Source of the DNA: Methylococcaceae bacterium
Lineage (GTDB): Bacteria; Pseudomonadota; Gammaproteobacteria; Methylococcales; Methylomonadaceae
NCBI GenBank assembly: GCA_013140465.1
Contig: JABFST010000031.1
Coordinates: 1 to 16,688, forward strand
Direction: 5' to 3'
DNA length: 16,688 bases
The notes under the pieces were generated by a model that saw nothing but the letters and a program-made list of their open reading frames with translations, did not search any database and was not told the DNA's origin. The first letter of the stretch is position 1, and each line of letters opens with the position of its first letter. The position numbers were made by a program, and so were the translations under genes. Shown piece after piece: positions 1-7,482 of the stretch.

Positions 1-2
1 GC

Positions 3-698
3 CTGATGCCCGTGCGTTACCAAAAAATGTTACTGGGCATACTCGATTTGGAATCAGCGACTGTCGAAGACATCATGACCCCCCGCCATGAAATTGTCGG
101 CATAGACCTCGAAGCCTCGATAGAAGACATCATCGAGCACATCAAAACCAGCCCGCACACGCAAATGGCGGTCTACAAAAAAAGCATAGACCGCGTGGTC
201 GGTTTTTTGCACTTAAGAAAAGTCCTGTTGCTGGTCAACCAAGCGCAATTTGACAAACAAGCCATCATCAACCTCTTGTCCAAGCCCTATTTCATTCCCG
301 AACACACGCCCGTCCATGCACAAATGCTGCGTTTTAAAACCGAAAAAACGCGTATTGGCCTCGTCGTCGATGAATACGGCGACGTACAAGGCTTGGTTAC
401 GCTGGATGATCTCTTGCAAGAAATTGTCGGCGAACTGATCACCGACGATCAAACTGCCAAAAAACAAAGCGACGGCAGTTATTTAGTGGATGCGGGCATC
501 ACCGTTAGGGAATTGAATCGGGTGATGCAATGGTCTTTGCCCACCGAAGGCCCTAAGACCCTCAACGGGCTGATTATTGAATTTATGGAAACCATTCCTG
601 AACAAGGCACAGGCATCAAGCTACACGGACACCTGTTGGAAATTGTCAAACGCGATGAGAACACCGTGCGCTTAGTGAAGTTTTTGCCTGAGGATTAG
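3..698 (+). CDS. CorB/HlyC-family CBS-domain membrane protein, 3' part (5' truncated by window edge)
   Basis: This is the C-terminal cytoplasmic part of a CNNM/CorC-type protein, a family linked to magnesium and cobalt transport or efflux. The N-terminal DUF21 membrane domain would lie left of the window; the frame is open to base 3, so the internal ATG at 6 is not the true start. Visible residues 8-140 form a CBS pair, beginning with the family signature VEDIMTPRHEIVGID and ending near the second CBS motif, VVDEYGDVQGLVTLDDLLQEIVG. Residues from about 150 to 228 form the CorC/HlyC C-terminal domain (DGSYLVDAGITVRELNR, TLNGLIIEFMETIPEQG). The pattern resembles E. coli YfjD (CorB) more than CorC. 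The stop is TAG. The next gene is convergent, with a hairpin repeat between the two. Family membership is clear; transport substrate cannot be read from the sequence. Confidence 0.88.
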   Translation: MMPVRYQKMLLGILDLESATVEDIMTPRHEIVGIDLEASIEDIIEHIKTSPHTQMAVYKKSIDRVVGFLHLRKVLLLVNQAQFDKQAIINLLSKPYFIPEHTPVHAQMLRFKTEKTRIGLVVDEYGDVQGLVTLDDLLQEIVGELITDDQTAKKQSDGSYLVDAGITVRELNRVMQWSLPTEGPKTLNGLIIEFMETIPEQGTGIKLHGHLLEIVKRDENTVRLVKFLPED

Positions 699-741
699 GC
701 TTAGTTATAGAGAACGCAGGAAGTAAAGCGATAGTAAATCG

Positions 742-776
742 CCCTCTCCCCAACCCTCTCCCTGAGGGAGAGGGAG
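742..776. repeat. GC-rich REP-like hairpin repeat between convergent genes
   Basis: CCCTCTCCC occurs at 742-750 and again at 754-762. The second copy forms a perfect 9-bp inverted repeat with GGGAGAGGG at 766-774 around a TGA loop. It lies between the stop codons of the CorB-like gene and dbpA, which converge. No T tract follows, so it is more like a dispersed intergenic repeat or 3' end stabiliser than a classical terminator. Similar CCCTCTCC/GGAGAGGG palindromes are common between genes in many gammaproteobacteria; the copy number here cannot be judged from one window. Confidence 0.6.
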
Positions 777-833
777 CCACATGCGATGTAACTCATTGTT
801 TTTATGGCTTTTTAAAACTTGCCGCCCTGCTGT

Positions 834-2222
834 TTAGTCCCATAATGATTTACGCACCATAAAACTACGGCCTTTAATCTTGCCGTGTTTTAAGCCTTGT
901 AGGGCTTTATCTGCGCTGGCTTGTTTGACCGCTACATAGGCATGGTTGTCGAAGATGTCAATTTTACCCACCTCACTGCCCGCTATGCCCCCTGCCCCTG
1001 TCAATGCGCCTAAAATGTCGCCGGGGCGTACTTTGTCCTTACGTCCGCCATCTATCCATAAAGTCACCATTGGCGGCTCAAAACGTGGCGCATAGGCCAT
1101 CACAAAGGGCGCTAGCTCATCCCATTTGGCACTAACCCCCAAATAGGTTTCCACGGCCTGGACGCGGCTTAGCTCTTGCTCGGTACTTAAGCTTAAGGCC
1201 AAACCTTTGTTGCCCGCACGTCCGGTGCGCCCAATACGGTGCACATAAATTTCTGGATCAAACGGCAATTCATAGTTAATCACCGCTTGTAATTCTTTAA
1301 TGTCCAATCCTCTTGCCGCCACGTCGGTGGCAACTAATATCGAGCAACTGTGGTTGGCAAAGCGCACCAATACTTGATCGCGATGTTTTTGCTCCAAATC
1401 CCCGTGCAAGGCTTGCACTGAAAAACCGCTGTTATCCAAGGCACTGGCGATAGCTTGGCAATCGCGTTTGGTATTACAAAACACCACTGTCGATTCGGGG
1501 CGATGATAGGCCAACAAATAACCTAAGGCATTCAGGCGCTGGGCTTTGTCAACGGAATAAAAGCGCTGTTCGATAATGCTGTCATGATGGCTGCTGTCTA
1601 AGGTGACGGTAATCGGTTGGTATTGGAATTGTTTGCTGATGTCGCGGATTGGATCGCTGTAGGTTGCAGAAAACAACAGGGTTTGCCGATGCGTAGGTGC
1701 GTAGGAAATGACATCGCGGATAACGTCTTCAAACCCCATATCCAACATCCGGTCGGCCTCATCTAGCACCAATACTTTTAAGTTGCTCAGGCGTAGGCTG
1801 CGCTTGCGCAAATGCTCCTGCAAACGGCCTGGCGTGCCGACGACTATATGCACGCCATGCTCTAAAGAAGCCAGCTGCGGGCCAAACGGCACGCCGCCAC
1901 AGAGGGACAATACCTTAATGTTTTGGGTAAACCGCGCCAACTGGCGGATTTCCTTACTGACCTGATCTGCTAATTCGCGGGTAGGACACACGACCAAGGC
2001 TTGCACCCTAAAACTGGACGTATCCAAGCGTGACAACAATCCAATACCAAAAGCAGCGGTTTTGCCACTACCCGTTTTAGCTTGGGCAATTACATCTTTG
2101 CCTTCCAAAATAGTCGGTAGGGTTTGCGCTTGTATGGGGGTCAGGTGGGTATAACCCAATGAGGCGATGTTTTCTAACAAGGCGGGTTTTAACGGTAACG
2201 ACGAAAATTCAACAGTGTTCAC
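834..2222 (-). CDS. dbpA: ATP-dependent RNA helicase DbpA
   Basis: DEAD-box helicase that binds hairpin 92 of 23S rRNA and works late in 50S subunit assembly. Numbering from an upstream in-frame GTG at 2237, the motifs are: Q-motif region 28-41, Walker A AQAKTGSGKT 51-60, PTRELA 85-90, DEAD 159-162, SAT 190-192 and HRIGRTGR 333-340. The diagnostic feature is the C-terminal RNA-binding domain from about residue 390 (VTLWIDGGRKDKVRPGDILG), which separates DbpA from other DEAD-box proteins. Length of about 462 residues matches E. coli (457). Two GTG starts are possible, at 2237 and 2222. I prefer 2222 because AAGAGA lies four bases upstream of it and the product then begins close to the Q motif, as in E. 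coli; nothing like a ribosome binding site precedes 2237. It is transcribed alone, convergent with the CorB-like gene. Confidence 0.95.
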   Translation of the reverse strand: MNTVEFSSLPLKPALLENIASLGYTHLTPIQAQTLPTILEGKDVIAQAKTGSGKTAAFGIGLLSRLDTSSFRVQALVVCPTRELADQVSKEIRQLARFTQNIKVLSLCGGVPFGPQLASLEHGVHIVVGTPGRLQEHLRKRSLRLSNLKVLVLDEADRMLDMGFEDVIRDVISYAPTHRQTLLFSATYSDPIRDISKQFQYQPITVTLDSSHHDSIIEQRFYSVDKAQRLNALGYLLAYHRPESTVVFCNTKRDCQAIASALDNSGFSVQALHGDLEQKHRDQVLVRFANHSCSILVATDVAARGLDIKELQAVINYELPFDPEIYVHRIGRTGRAGNKGLALSLSTEQELSRVQAVETYLGVSAKWDELAPFVMAYAPRFEPPMVTLWIDGGRKDKVRPGDILGALTGAGGIAGSEVGKIDIFDNHAYVAVKQASADKALQGLKHGKIKGRSFMVRKSLWD

Positions 2223-2405
2223 AAAATCTCTTATCACAACGCGATAGGCGGCGGACTGCCGCTATACAATGGCCTATGATAACAGATGCCAGCGTGCTTA
2301 TCCGGGTGGCTTGCATTTCTGCTCCGCGACCCAGCTAAAAAGCGTATGATGCGCTAGCCTAAGGGCTGACACACCCTCCCCCATTATTTTGACAGTTTAG
2401 TGCTT

Positions 2406-3959
2406 ATGCCCAGCCACACGTTAATTAATGCCTTGTTAAATCCCACCGCTTATCCGCATCCGGTAACTGCCGTAAGCGTGCTTGAAACCCATATTTCTTG
2501 GGTTTTATTGACGGGTGAATACGCCTATAAAATCAAAAAACCCGTCAACTTTGGGTTTTTGGACTTCTCCACACTTGCGCAACGGCGTTTTTTCTGCACT
2601 GAAGAAGTACGGCTAAACCAGCGCTTAGCCGCTAACCTTTATCTTGAAGTGGTTCCCATTACAGGCACACCCGCCCATGCGGCAATCAATGGCGTAGGCG
2701 AGGTGATTGAATACGCGGTAAAAATGCGCCAATTTCCGGCTCATTGTACCCTAAGCGAACGCGCCGAACGCCAACTGCTCAGTGCAGATGAAATCACCCA
2801 AATCGCCGACCTCATCGCCCACTTCCATCAGCAGATCGACCAAACCGATGCCGCCTCGCATTATGGTGACAGTGCTGACATCCAACATTGGTTTGCGGAA
2901 AATTTTACCGCGATGAACCCATTGTTACCCCACGCAGCGCAACAGCAATTGCACAGGCTACAAGTTTGGGGAGAATCCGCCGGACAGGCATTAGCAGCCG
3001 TAATGCAAGCACGCAAAAACCAAGGTTTTGTACGCGAATGTCATGGTGACTTGCATTTAAGCAATATGACCCTCATCGACGCTAAAGTGACTTTGTTTGA
3101 TTGTATTGAATTTAACCCGAAACTGCGCTGGGTTGATGTGCTGAGTGAAGTGGCGTTTTTGTTTGTCGATTTGGTGCATTCGGGTTACGAAGGGTTTGCC
3201 TACCGCTTGCTCAACCGATATATGCAGCACACAGGCGATTACGGCGGCTTGGTATTATTGCCCTATTATTTGGTTTACCGCGCCCTCGTCTGCGCCAAAA
3301 TAGCGTTGTTGCGCCATGCCCAACAGGACGCGCTATTGGGCCGCGATACATCATGCCCAACTTATCAATCATTTGTGGATTTGGCTGAACGTTTTAGCCT
3401 AGCCAAACCGCGCGTGCTGCTTATCACCCACGGCTATTCTGGATCAGGCAAATCAACCGTCGCCCATTTTGTTGCCGAAAACACAGGGGCCGTGCTGTTG
3501 CGTTCAGACGTGGAACGCAAACGGCTACTGGGCATTGCCAATAACGCTAGCAGTGGTAGCGGCTTAGCACAAGATGCCTATAGTGAAACCGCCAATAGCA
3601 CGCTGTATGGGTATTTGGCGACGCACACGCTAGCTCTATTGGCTGCGGGCTTTTCGGTGATGGTGGATGCCGCTTTTCTTAAGCCTGAGCAACGCCTACA
3701 GTTTAAAAAAATAGCCGACGACTGCGGCGCGACGCTGCTGATTATTGCTGTACAGGCCACATTACCGACGCTACAACAGCGGCTACAGCAACGGCTTAAT
3801 GATGCGTCGGAAGCGACGCTGGAAGTGTTGCAACACCAGTTGCAAACGGCGCAAGCCTTGTCTTTAGAAGAACAGCAAATGGCAATAAAAGTGGATACTG
3901 AAACGGAAAATTACTTGGAAACAACTCTGCTGGCGATTTCTGAATATACTCGACCCTAA
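2406..3959 (+). CDS. Bifunctional aminoglycoside-phosphotransferase-like / P-loop kinase (AAA_33-type) fusion protein
   Basis: Two-domain protein of the conserved COG2187+COG0645 type, of unknown substrate. Numbering from an in-frame GTG at 2400, the N-terminal half resembles an APH-fold kinase: a conserved N-terminal block (ETHISWVLLTGEYAYKIKKP), the catalytic loop HGDLHLSN at 215-222 with Asp217 and Asn222, and the metal-binding DCIEF with Asp234. The C-terminal half is a P-loop ATPase with GYSGSGKST at 345-353, followed by LLRSDVERKRL, as in zeta-toxin or nucleotide-kinase-like folds. It is a complete 517-519-residue protein ending in TAA. GTG at 2400 and ATG at 2406 are both possible starts; I chose the ATG since neither has a clear ribosome binding site. 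It stands alone between divergent dbpA and convergent wecA. Despite the domain name there is no reason to call it an antibiotic-resistance gene. Confidence 0.87.
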   Translation: MPSHTLINALLNPTAYPHPVTAVSVLETHISWVLLTGEYAYKIKKPVNFGFLDFSTLAQRRFFCTEEVRLNQRLAANLYLEVVPITGTPAHAAINGVGEVIEYAVKMRQFPAHCTLSERAERQLLSADEITQIADLIAHFHQQIDQTDAASHYGDSADIQHWFAENFTAMNPLLPHAAQQQLHRLQVWGESAGQALAAVMQARKNQGFVRECHGDLHLSNMTLIDAKVTLFDCIEFNPKLRWVDVLSEVAFLFVDLVHSGYEGFAYRLLNRYMQHTGDYGGLVLLPYYLVYRALVCAKIALLRHAQQDALLGRDTSCPTYQSFVDLAERFSLAKPRVLLITHGYSGSGKSTVAHFVAENTGAVLLRSDVERKRLLGIANNASSGSGLAQDAYSETANSTLYGYLATHTLALLAAGFSVMVDAAFLKPEQRLQFKKIADDCGATLLIIAVQATLPTLQQRLQQRLNDASEATLEVLQHQLQTAQALSLEEQQMAIKVDTETENYLETTLLAISEYTRP

Positions 3960-3967
3960 CAGTGTTA

Positions 3968-4044
3968 CGGAATTTATAAAGCCGTTTTCATCAAGAAGAA
4001 CTCGACGTTTCACATTTTCTTCATCTTCTTAGTGAAAAATTCCG
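3968..4044. repeat. Imperfect long inverted repeat between convergent genes
   Basis: CGGAATTT at 3968-3975 is complementary to AAATTCCG at 4037-4044. Inside these arms AAGAAGA near 3993 pairs with TCTTCTT near 4024, and TTTCAC near 4008 pairs with GTGAAA at 4032-4037 as an alternative. It fills most of the 124-base gap between the kinase gene (+) and wecA (-). It has no T tract after a compact stem, so a terminator role is unproven. It could be a degenerate small palindromic element or a weak bidirectional end. Confidence 0.3.
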
Positions 4045-4083
4045 CAAACGTGACCGTGCAGTGTGTATCTAAACTTCGGTGGG

Positions 4084-5277
4084 TTATTTGTCGTCTTTGG
4101 TGGCATCCGTTGTCCGCCTATCGTCTGCGCGCCTATCGCCAACCCGTCTGTCACCTGCCCGCCGATCGCCCAAACGCTTATCTTCAACCCGCCTATCTTT
4201 AAGCGGGCAATGCGGGCCTATAGCATGAGTCATTTCCACGACTTTCCAAGCATGGTTGATACACCAGTAATAGGCAATAAAAACATCCAGAAAAATAAAA
4301 AACAACACTTTTTCCGGCACGCCCCAATATTGGCCGGCGACATAACCGAAAGCGGACAAGAACGCCGCAGATGCTACGATAACTATCAACTTACCATTCA
4401 CACTAAAGCCCGCTAAGGCCAAGATGTGATGCAAATGTTGGCGGTCAGGTGAAAAGGGCGACCGCCCTTTGCTCATCCGCCGACACATAGTGCTTACCGA
4501 ATCCAATAACGGAATTGCCATTAACCACAACACGGTAGTGGGCGTAAACATTTGATGCTCGCCTTGCGCCGCATAGATGCCTAACCAACAAACGATAAAG
4601 CCAAATAAAGTACTGCCCGTATCCCCCAAAAAAATAGCTGCGTTCTTGCGACCAAAAATACGCAGGTTGAAGAACAAAAAGCCAAGCACTGCGGCAATAA
4701 AAATAATGGTGTAATTAAAAAGCATGATGTTTCCGCCCAGCCAAGACGCAGCGGCAATCGTCACTAACGATACCATCATTAAACTGCCCGCCAAACCATC
4801 AATACCATCGACCATGTTAAAGGCATTGATGCCGCCCACGACGGCAAACACCGTAAACAGCGTTGCAAACAAGCCCAAATCAATATTGCCTGTGCCTAAT
4901 AAGTCACCCAGATCATTTATTTTTAAATCCGCCACCTCGGTCATAATCAATGCGGCGGCAATTTGCGCGACTAACCTAATTTTAACCCCTAGCCCTTTGT
5001 AATCGTCCACCAAACCGACGCCAGCCAAAAGCCCTGTTGCGGCAATAAATGCGACTTTATTGACGATTTCAAGATCATTTAACAACAGCGTTAAGCTTGT
5101 TGCCAAAAATATGCCTAAACCGCCTATTAAGGGTGTAGGGTGTTTATGGTGCTTACGGTGATCGGGCTTATCCATCAGACCCACTTTGATCGCCAACGGA
5201 AACAAAACGATAATAAATATGATGGTGGAGAATAAAGAGATGAAAAAAAGATTTGAAGCCATAAATATTATCGTCAT
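4084..5277 (-). CDS. wecA: WecA-like undecaprenyl-phosphate GlcNAc-1-phosphate transferase with repeat tail
   Basis: Integral membrane enzyme of glycosyltransferase family 4 that moves a sugar-1-phosphate from a UDP-sugar to undecaprenyl phosphate, the first step of O-antigen, enterobacterial common antigen or exopolysaccharide synthesis. About ten hydrophobic helices are visible. Family motifs are complete: DKPDHRKHH near 36-44, the Asp pair D91-D92, NMVDGIDGLAG at 154-164, FLGDTGS at 216-222 and the cytoplasmic DRQHLHH at 278-284. The last two strongly resemble E. coli WecA, so GlcNAc-1-P is the best guess, but the exact sugar is inferred. The protein is 397 residues against 367 in E. coli; the excess is a charged tail of DRRxx repeats (361-390). 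Alternative start ATG at 5262 (residue 6); neither start has a clear ribosome binding site. No partner polysaccharide gene is adjacent. Confidence 0.85.
   Translation of the reverse strand: MTIIFMASNLFFISLFSTIIFIIVLFPLAIKVGLMDKPDHRKHHKHPTPLIGGLGIFLATSLTLLLNDLEIVNKVAFIAATGLLAGVGLVDDYKGLGVKIRLVAQIAAALIMTEVADLKINDLGDLLGTGNIDLGLFATLFTVFAVVGGINAFNMVDGIDGLAGSLMMVSLVTIAAASWLGGNIMLFNYTIIFIAAVLGFLFFNLRIFGRKNAAIFLGDTGSTLFGFIVCWLGIYAAQGEHQMFTPTTVLWLMAIPLLDSVSTMCRRMSKGRSPFSPDRQHLHHILALAGFSVNGKLIVIVASAAFLSAFGYVAGQYWGVPEKVLFFIFLDVFIAYYWCINHAWKVVEMTHAIGPHCPLKDRRVEDKRLGDRRAGDRRVGDRRADDRRTTDATKDDK
4108..4197 (-). repeat. Six tandem 15-bp units encoding DRRxx pentapeptides at the WecA C-terminus
   Basis: The wecA tail reads, in five-residue steps, DRRVE DKRLG DRRAG DRRVG DRRAD DRRTT (residues 361-390), followed by ATKDDK-like charged residues to the stop. 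On the plus strand the unit appears as a degenerate CGCCTATCG-containing 15-mer repeated in frame. The Asp and second Arg are kept in all six units, while positions four and five vary, mainly A, V or L plus G. Confidence 0.85.
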
Positions 5278-5713
5278 TAGGTTATTATTTGGAGCGTTAA
5301 GTGCTTAGAAATAAGTCACCATGTATGCCACCCTCATTTTAATGCCGTATTTCCTGTAAGTAGGCAGATAAAAACACATGCTAACTTTTTGCAATTCACT
5401 TAGCGGTGGCAAAACAAGCCTATCAGCACGATTGGTACACTGGCTATTGCCCAAGGTTGATGTTTACTTTAACAGACTATAAGGGGTATTTTTATAGGGA
5501 CTGGGTTATGACGGTAGAAATACCATCAATTAGAATTTTTGTAGCCGATAAGCGTTAAGCAGCAAAATGAGCAAACGGTACAAATCATACAGCTATAAAG
5601 TTACAGCGTTACCCGATCAGATAACGACCAGACAGATGCAGCTGTGAACTTACTTTGGCACAGGCACACTTCAGTTGGCAAGAGGCCAATTTTTGAAAAA
5701 TAGATTTTTATCA

Positions 5714-5747
5714 AAAACGCCAGTCACAACATTTTGGCGGGTTTTTT
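5714..5747 (+). terminator. Possible intrinsic terminator with no matching upstream gene
   Basis: CGCCA at 5718-5722 pairs with TGGCG at 5735-5739, and the flanking A run (5713-5717) can pair with the T run that follows after two unpaired G (5742-5747). The stem is short (5 bp core) with a 12-base loop, but it ends in TTTTTT on the plus strand. No plus-strand gene lies upstream within this gap. Confidence 0.35.
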
Positions 5748-5912
5748 GAATGCTGGTCTCGCTTTAACAGCGGCACTAGAGGCAATCAACCCCGCCTAAT
5801 CTGCAAGCCAAAACAAGTGGCGTCATTTACATGCGAATAGCTAGGGTTTAAGTAAGTATAGGATATTTTTTTAAATTTGTTGTGAAAATGCAAAAATTTT
5901 TAACACCCCTAA

Positions 5913-5939
5913 CGGGTATATTGACTAAGCAATAACCCG
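5913..5939 (-). terminator. Hairpin downstream of srmB
   Basis: On the minus strand CGGGTTATTG pairs with CAATA-T-ACCCG around a CTTAGT loop: ten base pairs with one bulged T, starting about 26 bases after the srmB stop codon. The following bases are not a continuous T tract (a T-rich run appears only about 15 bases further on), so it may be an inefficient terminator or a 3' end protecting hairpin. Confidence 0.45.
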
Positions 5940-5964
5940 AAAGAAAACAACAAACAACTGATTT

Positions 5965-7314
5965 TTATCCATTATCTGGATTGGGAACACTTTCTCCCTT
6001 AGGCACAACCGTGCTGGGCGCACGCCTTTTGCCGATATTTTTTTGGTCGCGGTGGCGTACCTTAACTTTTTCAACAGCCGACTTTTTTGGTTCTACCTTC
6101 TTTTTAATGCCCGCCGCCTTGCCTGATGCCTTTATTTTTTTAGGCCCCTTGTATTTGCCTTCCAGCTCCTTAATGGTGCGGTGGATAAATTTTTGTTTTA
6201 AAAACCGCTCTATCCCCGACATCAAATTCCATTCGGTGCTTTTTACCAAGGCCACCGTCAAGCCTAACTCATCAACCCGCCCCGTCCTGCCTATGCGATG
6301 TATATAATTGATGCCATTTCTGGGTACATCAAAATTAATCACTAGATTAATGCCTTTGATGTCCAAGCCTCGGGCGGCAAGATCTGTCGCCACCAACACA
6401 TTAATCACACCATCACGGTACAAGGCCATGATGCGGTTGCGGTCTTTTTGCTCCATCTCACCGTGCAAAACGCCAACCCGCAATTTTTGGCCACGCAAAG
6501 GCCCTTGTAAAGCATCAGCCTGTACACGGCTATTGGTAAAAATTAGAGCTTTGTCGTAAGTTTCATTAAGCAATAACCAGGCCAACAGCTTTTGTTTATG
6601 CCCATTGTCATCGGCGACGATGATTTGTTGTTGGATATTGCGGTGTCCGTCATGCAAAGTGTTTAAGGCGACGGTTTCGTGGTTGGCGAGCAATTTGTCC
6701 GCCATTTTGATGACACCAAAATGGGTCAGCGTCGCTGAAAACAGCAAAGTTTGCCGTTGTCCGTTACAGCTATTGGCTATTTTAAGCACATCCTCACTAA
6801 AGCCCATGTCCAACATACGGTCAGCTTCGTCTAAAACCAGCACTTCGAGATGGCTAAAATCAGGGGTTTCTTGCTCCATCAGTTCTAATAAGCGACCCGG
6901 AGTTGCAACCACGCACGCGGTGTTGCGCCTCAACATATTTTGCTGCAAGCGAAAATCATCGCCGCCCGTAATAAGGCCAACCTGAAGCTCAGTCAATTCC
7001 AGCAATTGTTGGCATTGCTTAAACACTTGCTGCGCCAACTCGCGTGTTGGGGTAAGGATCAGGGCGCGGGTCCCGAATTTTTTTGACGGCAGGGTCAGTA
7101 AATGGTGCAAAGTCGGCAATAAAAAAGCGGCGGTCTTGCCACTGCCCGTTTCGGCGCTGACTAATAAGTCTTTATAGGCCAAAGCCAGCGGAATAGCTTT
7201 CTGTTGGACAGGCGTAGGCTGCTCATAACCTAATCGGCGGACAGCGGCAAGCAAAGGCTCGGCCAGTTCTAAGCTGGAAAATGACGGCAATAGCGGGGAT
7301 ATGTGTGGTTGCAT
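5965..7314 (-). CDS. srmB: ATP-dependent RNA helicase SrmB
   Basis: DEAD-box helicase that, in E. coli, acts with L4 and L24 in early 50S ribosomal subunit assembly. Motifs: Q motif near 30-37 (YEQPTPVQ), Walker A SAETGSGKT 53-61, PTRELA 89-94, DEAD 162-165, SAT 193-195 and HRIGRTGR 339-346. After the helicase core a lysine-rich tail from about residue 378 ends in KVRHRDQKNIGKRR, nearly identical to the RHRDxKNIGKRR tail of E. coli SrmB. This tail and the length (449 against 444) favour SrmB over the more common RhlE call. The start ATG is preceded by AAGAGA at short distance. It is transcribed alone, divergent from the rhomboid gene; a TATAAT lies about 60 bases upstream of the start. Confidence 0.9.
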   Translation of the reverse strand: MQPHISPLLPSFSSLELAEPLLAAVRRLGYEQPTPVQQKAIPLALAYKDLLVSAETGSGKTAAFLLPTLHHLLTLPSKKFGTRALILTPTRELAQQVFKQCQQLLELTELQVGLITGGDDFRLQQNMLRRNTACVVATPGRLLELMEQETPDFSHLEVLVLDEADRMLDMGFSEDVLKIANSCNGQRQTLLFSATLTHFGVIKMADKLLANHETVALNTLHDGHRNIQQQIIVADDNGHKQKLLAWLLLNETYDKALIFTNSRVQADALQGPLRGQKLRVGVLHGEMEQKDRNRIMALYRDGVINVLVATDLAARGLDIKGINLVINFDVPRNGINYIHRIGRTGRVDELGLTVALVKSTEWNLMSGIERFLKQKFIHRTIKELEGKYKGPKKIKASGKAAGIKKKVEPKKSAVEKVKVRHRDQKNIGKRRAPSTVVPKGESVPNPDNG

Positions 7315-7372
7315 GTCTCTTGAGGTGTTGTTGCGCTTAACGCAAAGGCTAAAAAGCAGGACTTAAAACCGC

Positions 7373-7378
7373 ATTATA
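7373..7378 (-). promoter_or_regulatory. Candidate -10 box for srmB
   Basis: The minus strand reads a perfect TATAAT here, which would give a leader of about 50 bases before the srmB ATG. There is no good -35 hexamer at 16-18 bases upstream, so this is a position-based guess only. Confidence 0.35.
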
Positions 7379-7482
7379 AGCGTTTTGTCAGCACAAAGAT
7401 TTAAATCACGCCATATTGCTAATCGAATTTTAACTGTTAAGCTGGGTCTTATATTTTTTCCAACCGGACTAGGCAAAAATTA

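Larger units (their letters stand above)
5278..5964. other. 687-base gap without a convincing gene
   Basis: Between the start of wecA and the stop of srmB (both minus strand) no reading frame has family motifs or useful length. The sequence is AT-rich. It holds a terminator-like stem at 5714-5747, a hairpin at 5913-5939 and very short frames, for example 5508-5558 (16 codons) and 5567-5647 (26 codons) on the plus strand. Some frames read as short protein-like stretches (see findings), so it may contain decayed coding sequence, a small RNA, or simply the long upstream region of wecA. No confident promoter is visible. Confidence 0.5.

Noticed and set aside
2389..2394. TTGACA as a -35 box for the kinase fusion gene
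   Set aside because: A -10 at normal distance would fall inside the coding region, and no TATAAT-like hexamer is there.
4063..4416. Plus-strand reading frame of 117 codons with Pro/Ile-rich pentapeptide periodicity
   Set aside because: It is antisense to the wecA repeat tail; the periodicity is only the shadow of the 15-bp repeat, and there is no ribosome binding site or family motif.
5965..7314. RhlE identity for this helicase
   Set aside because: The RHRDxKNIGKRR C-terminal tail is characteristic of SrmB and not of RhlE.
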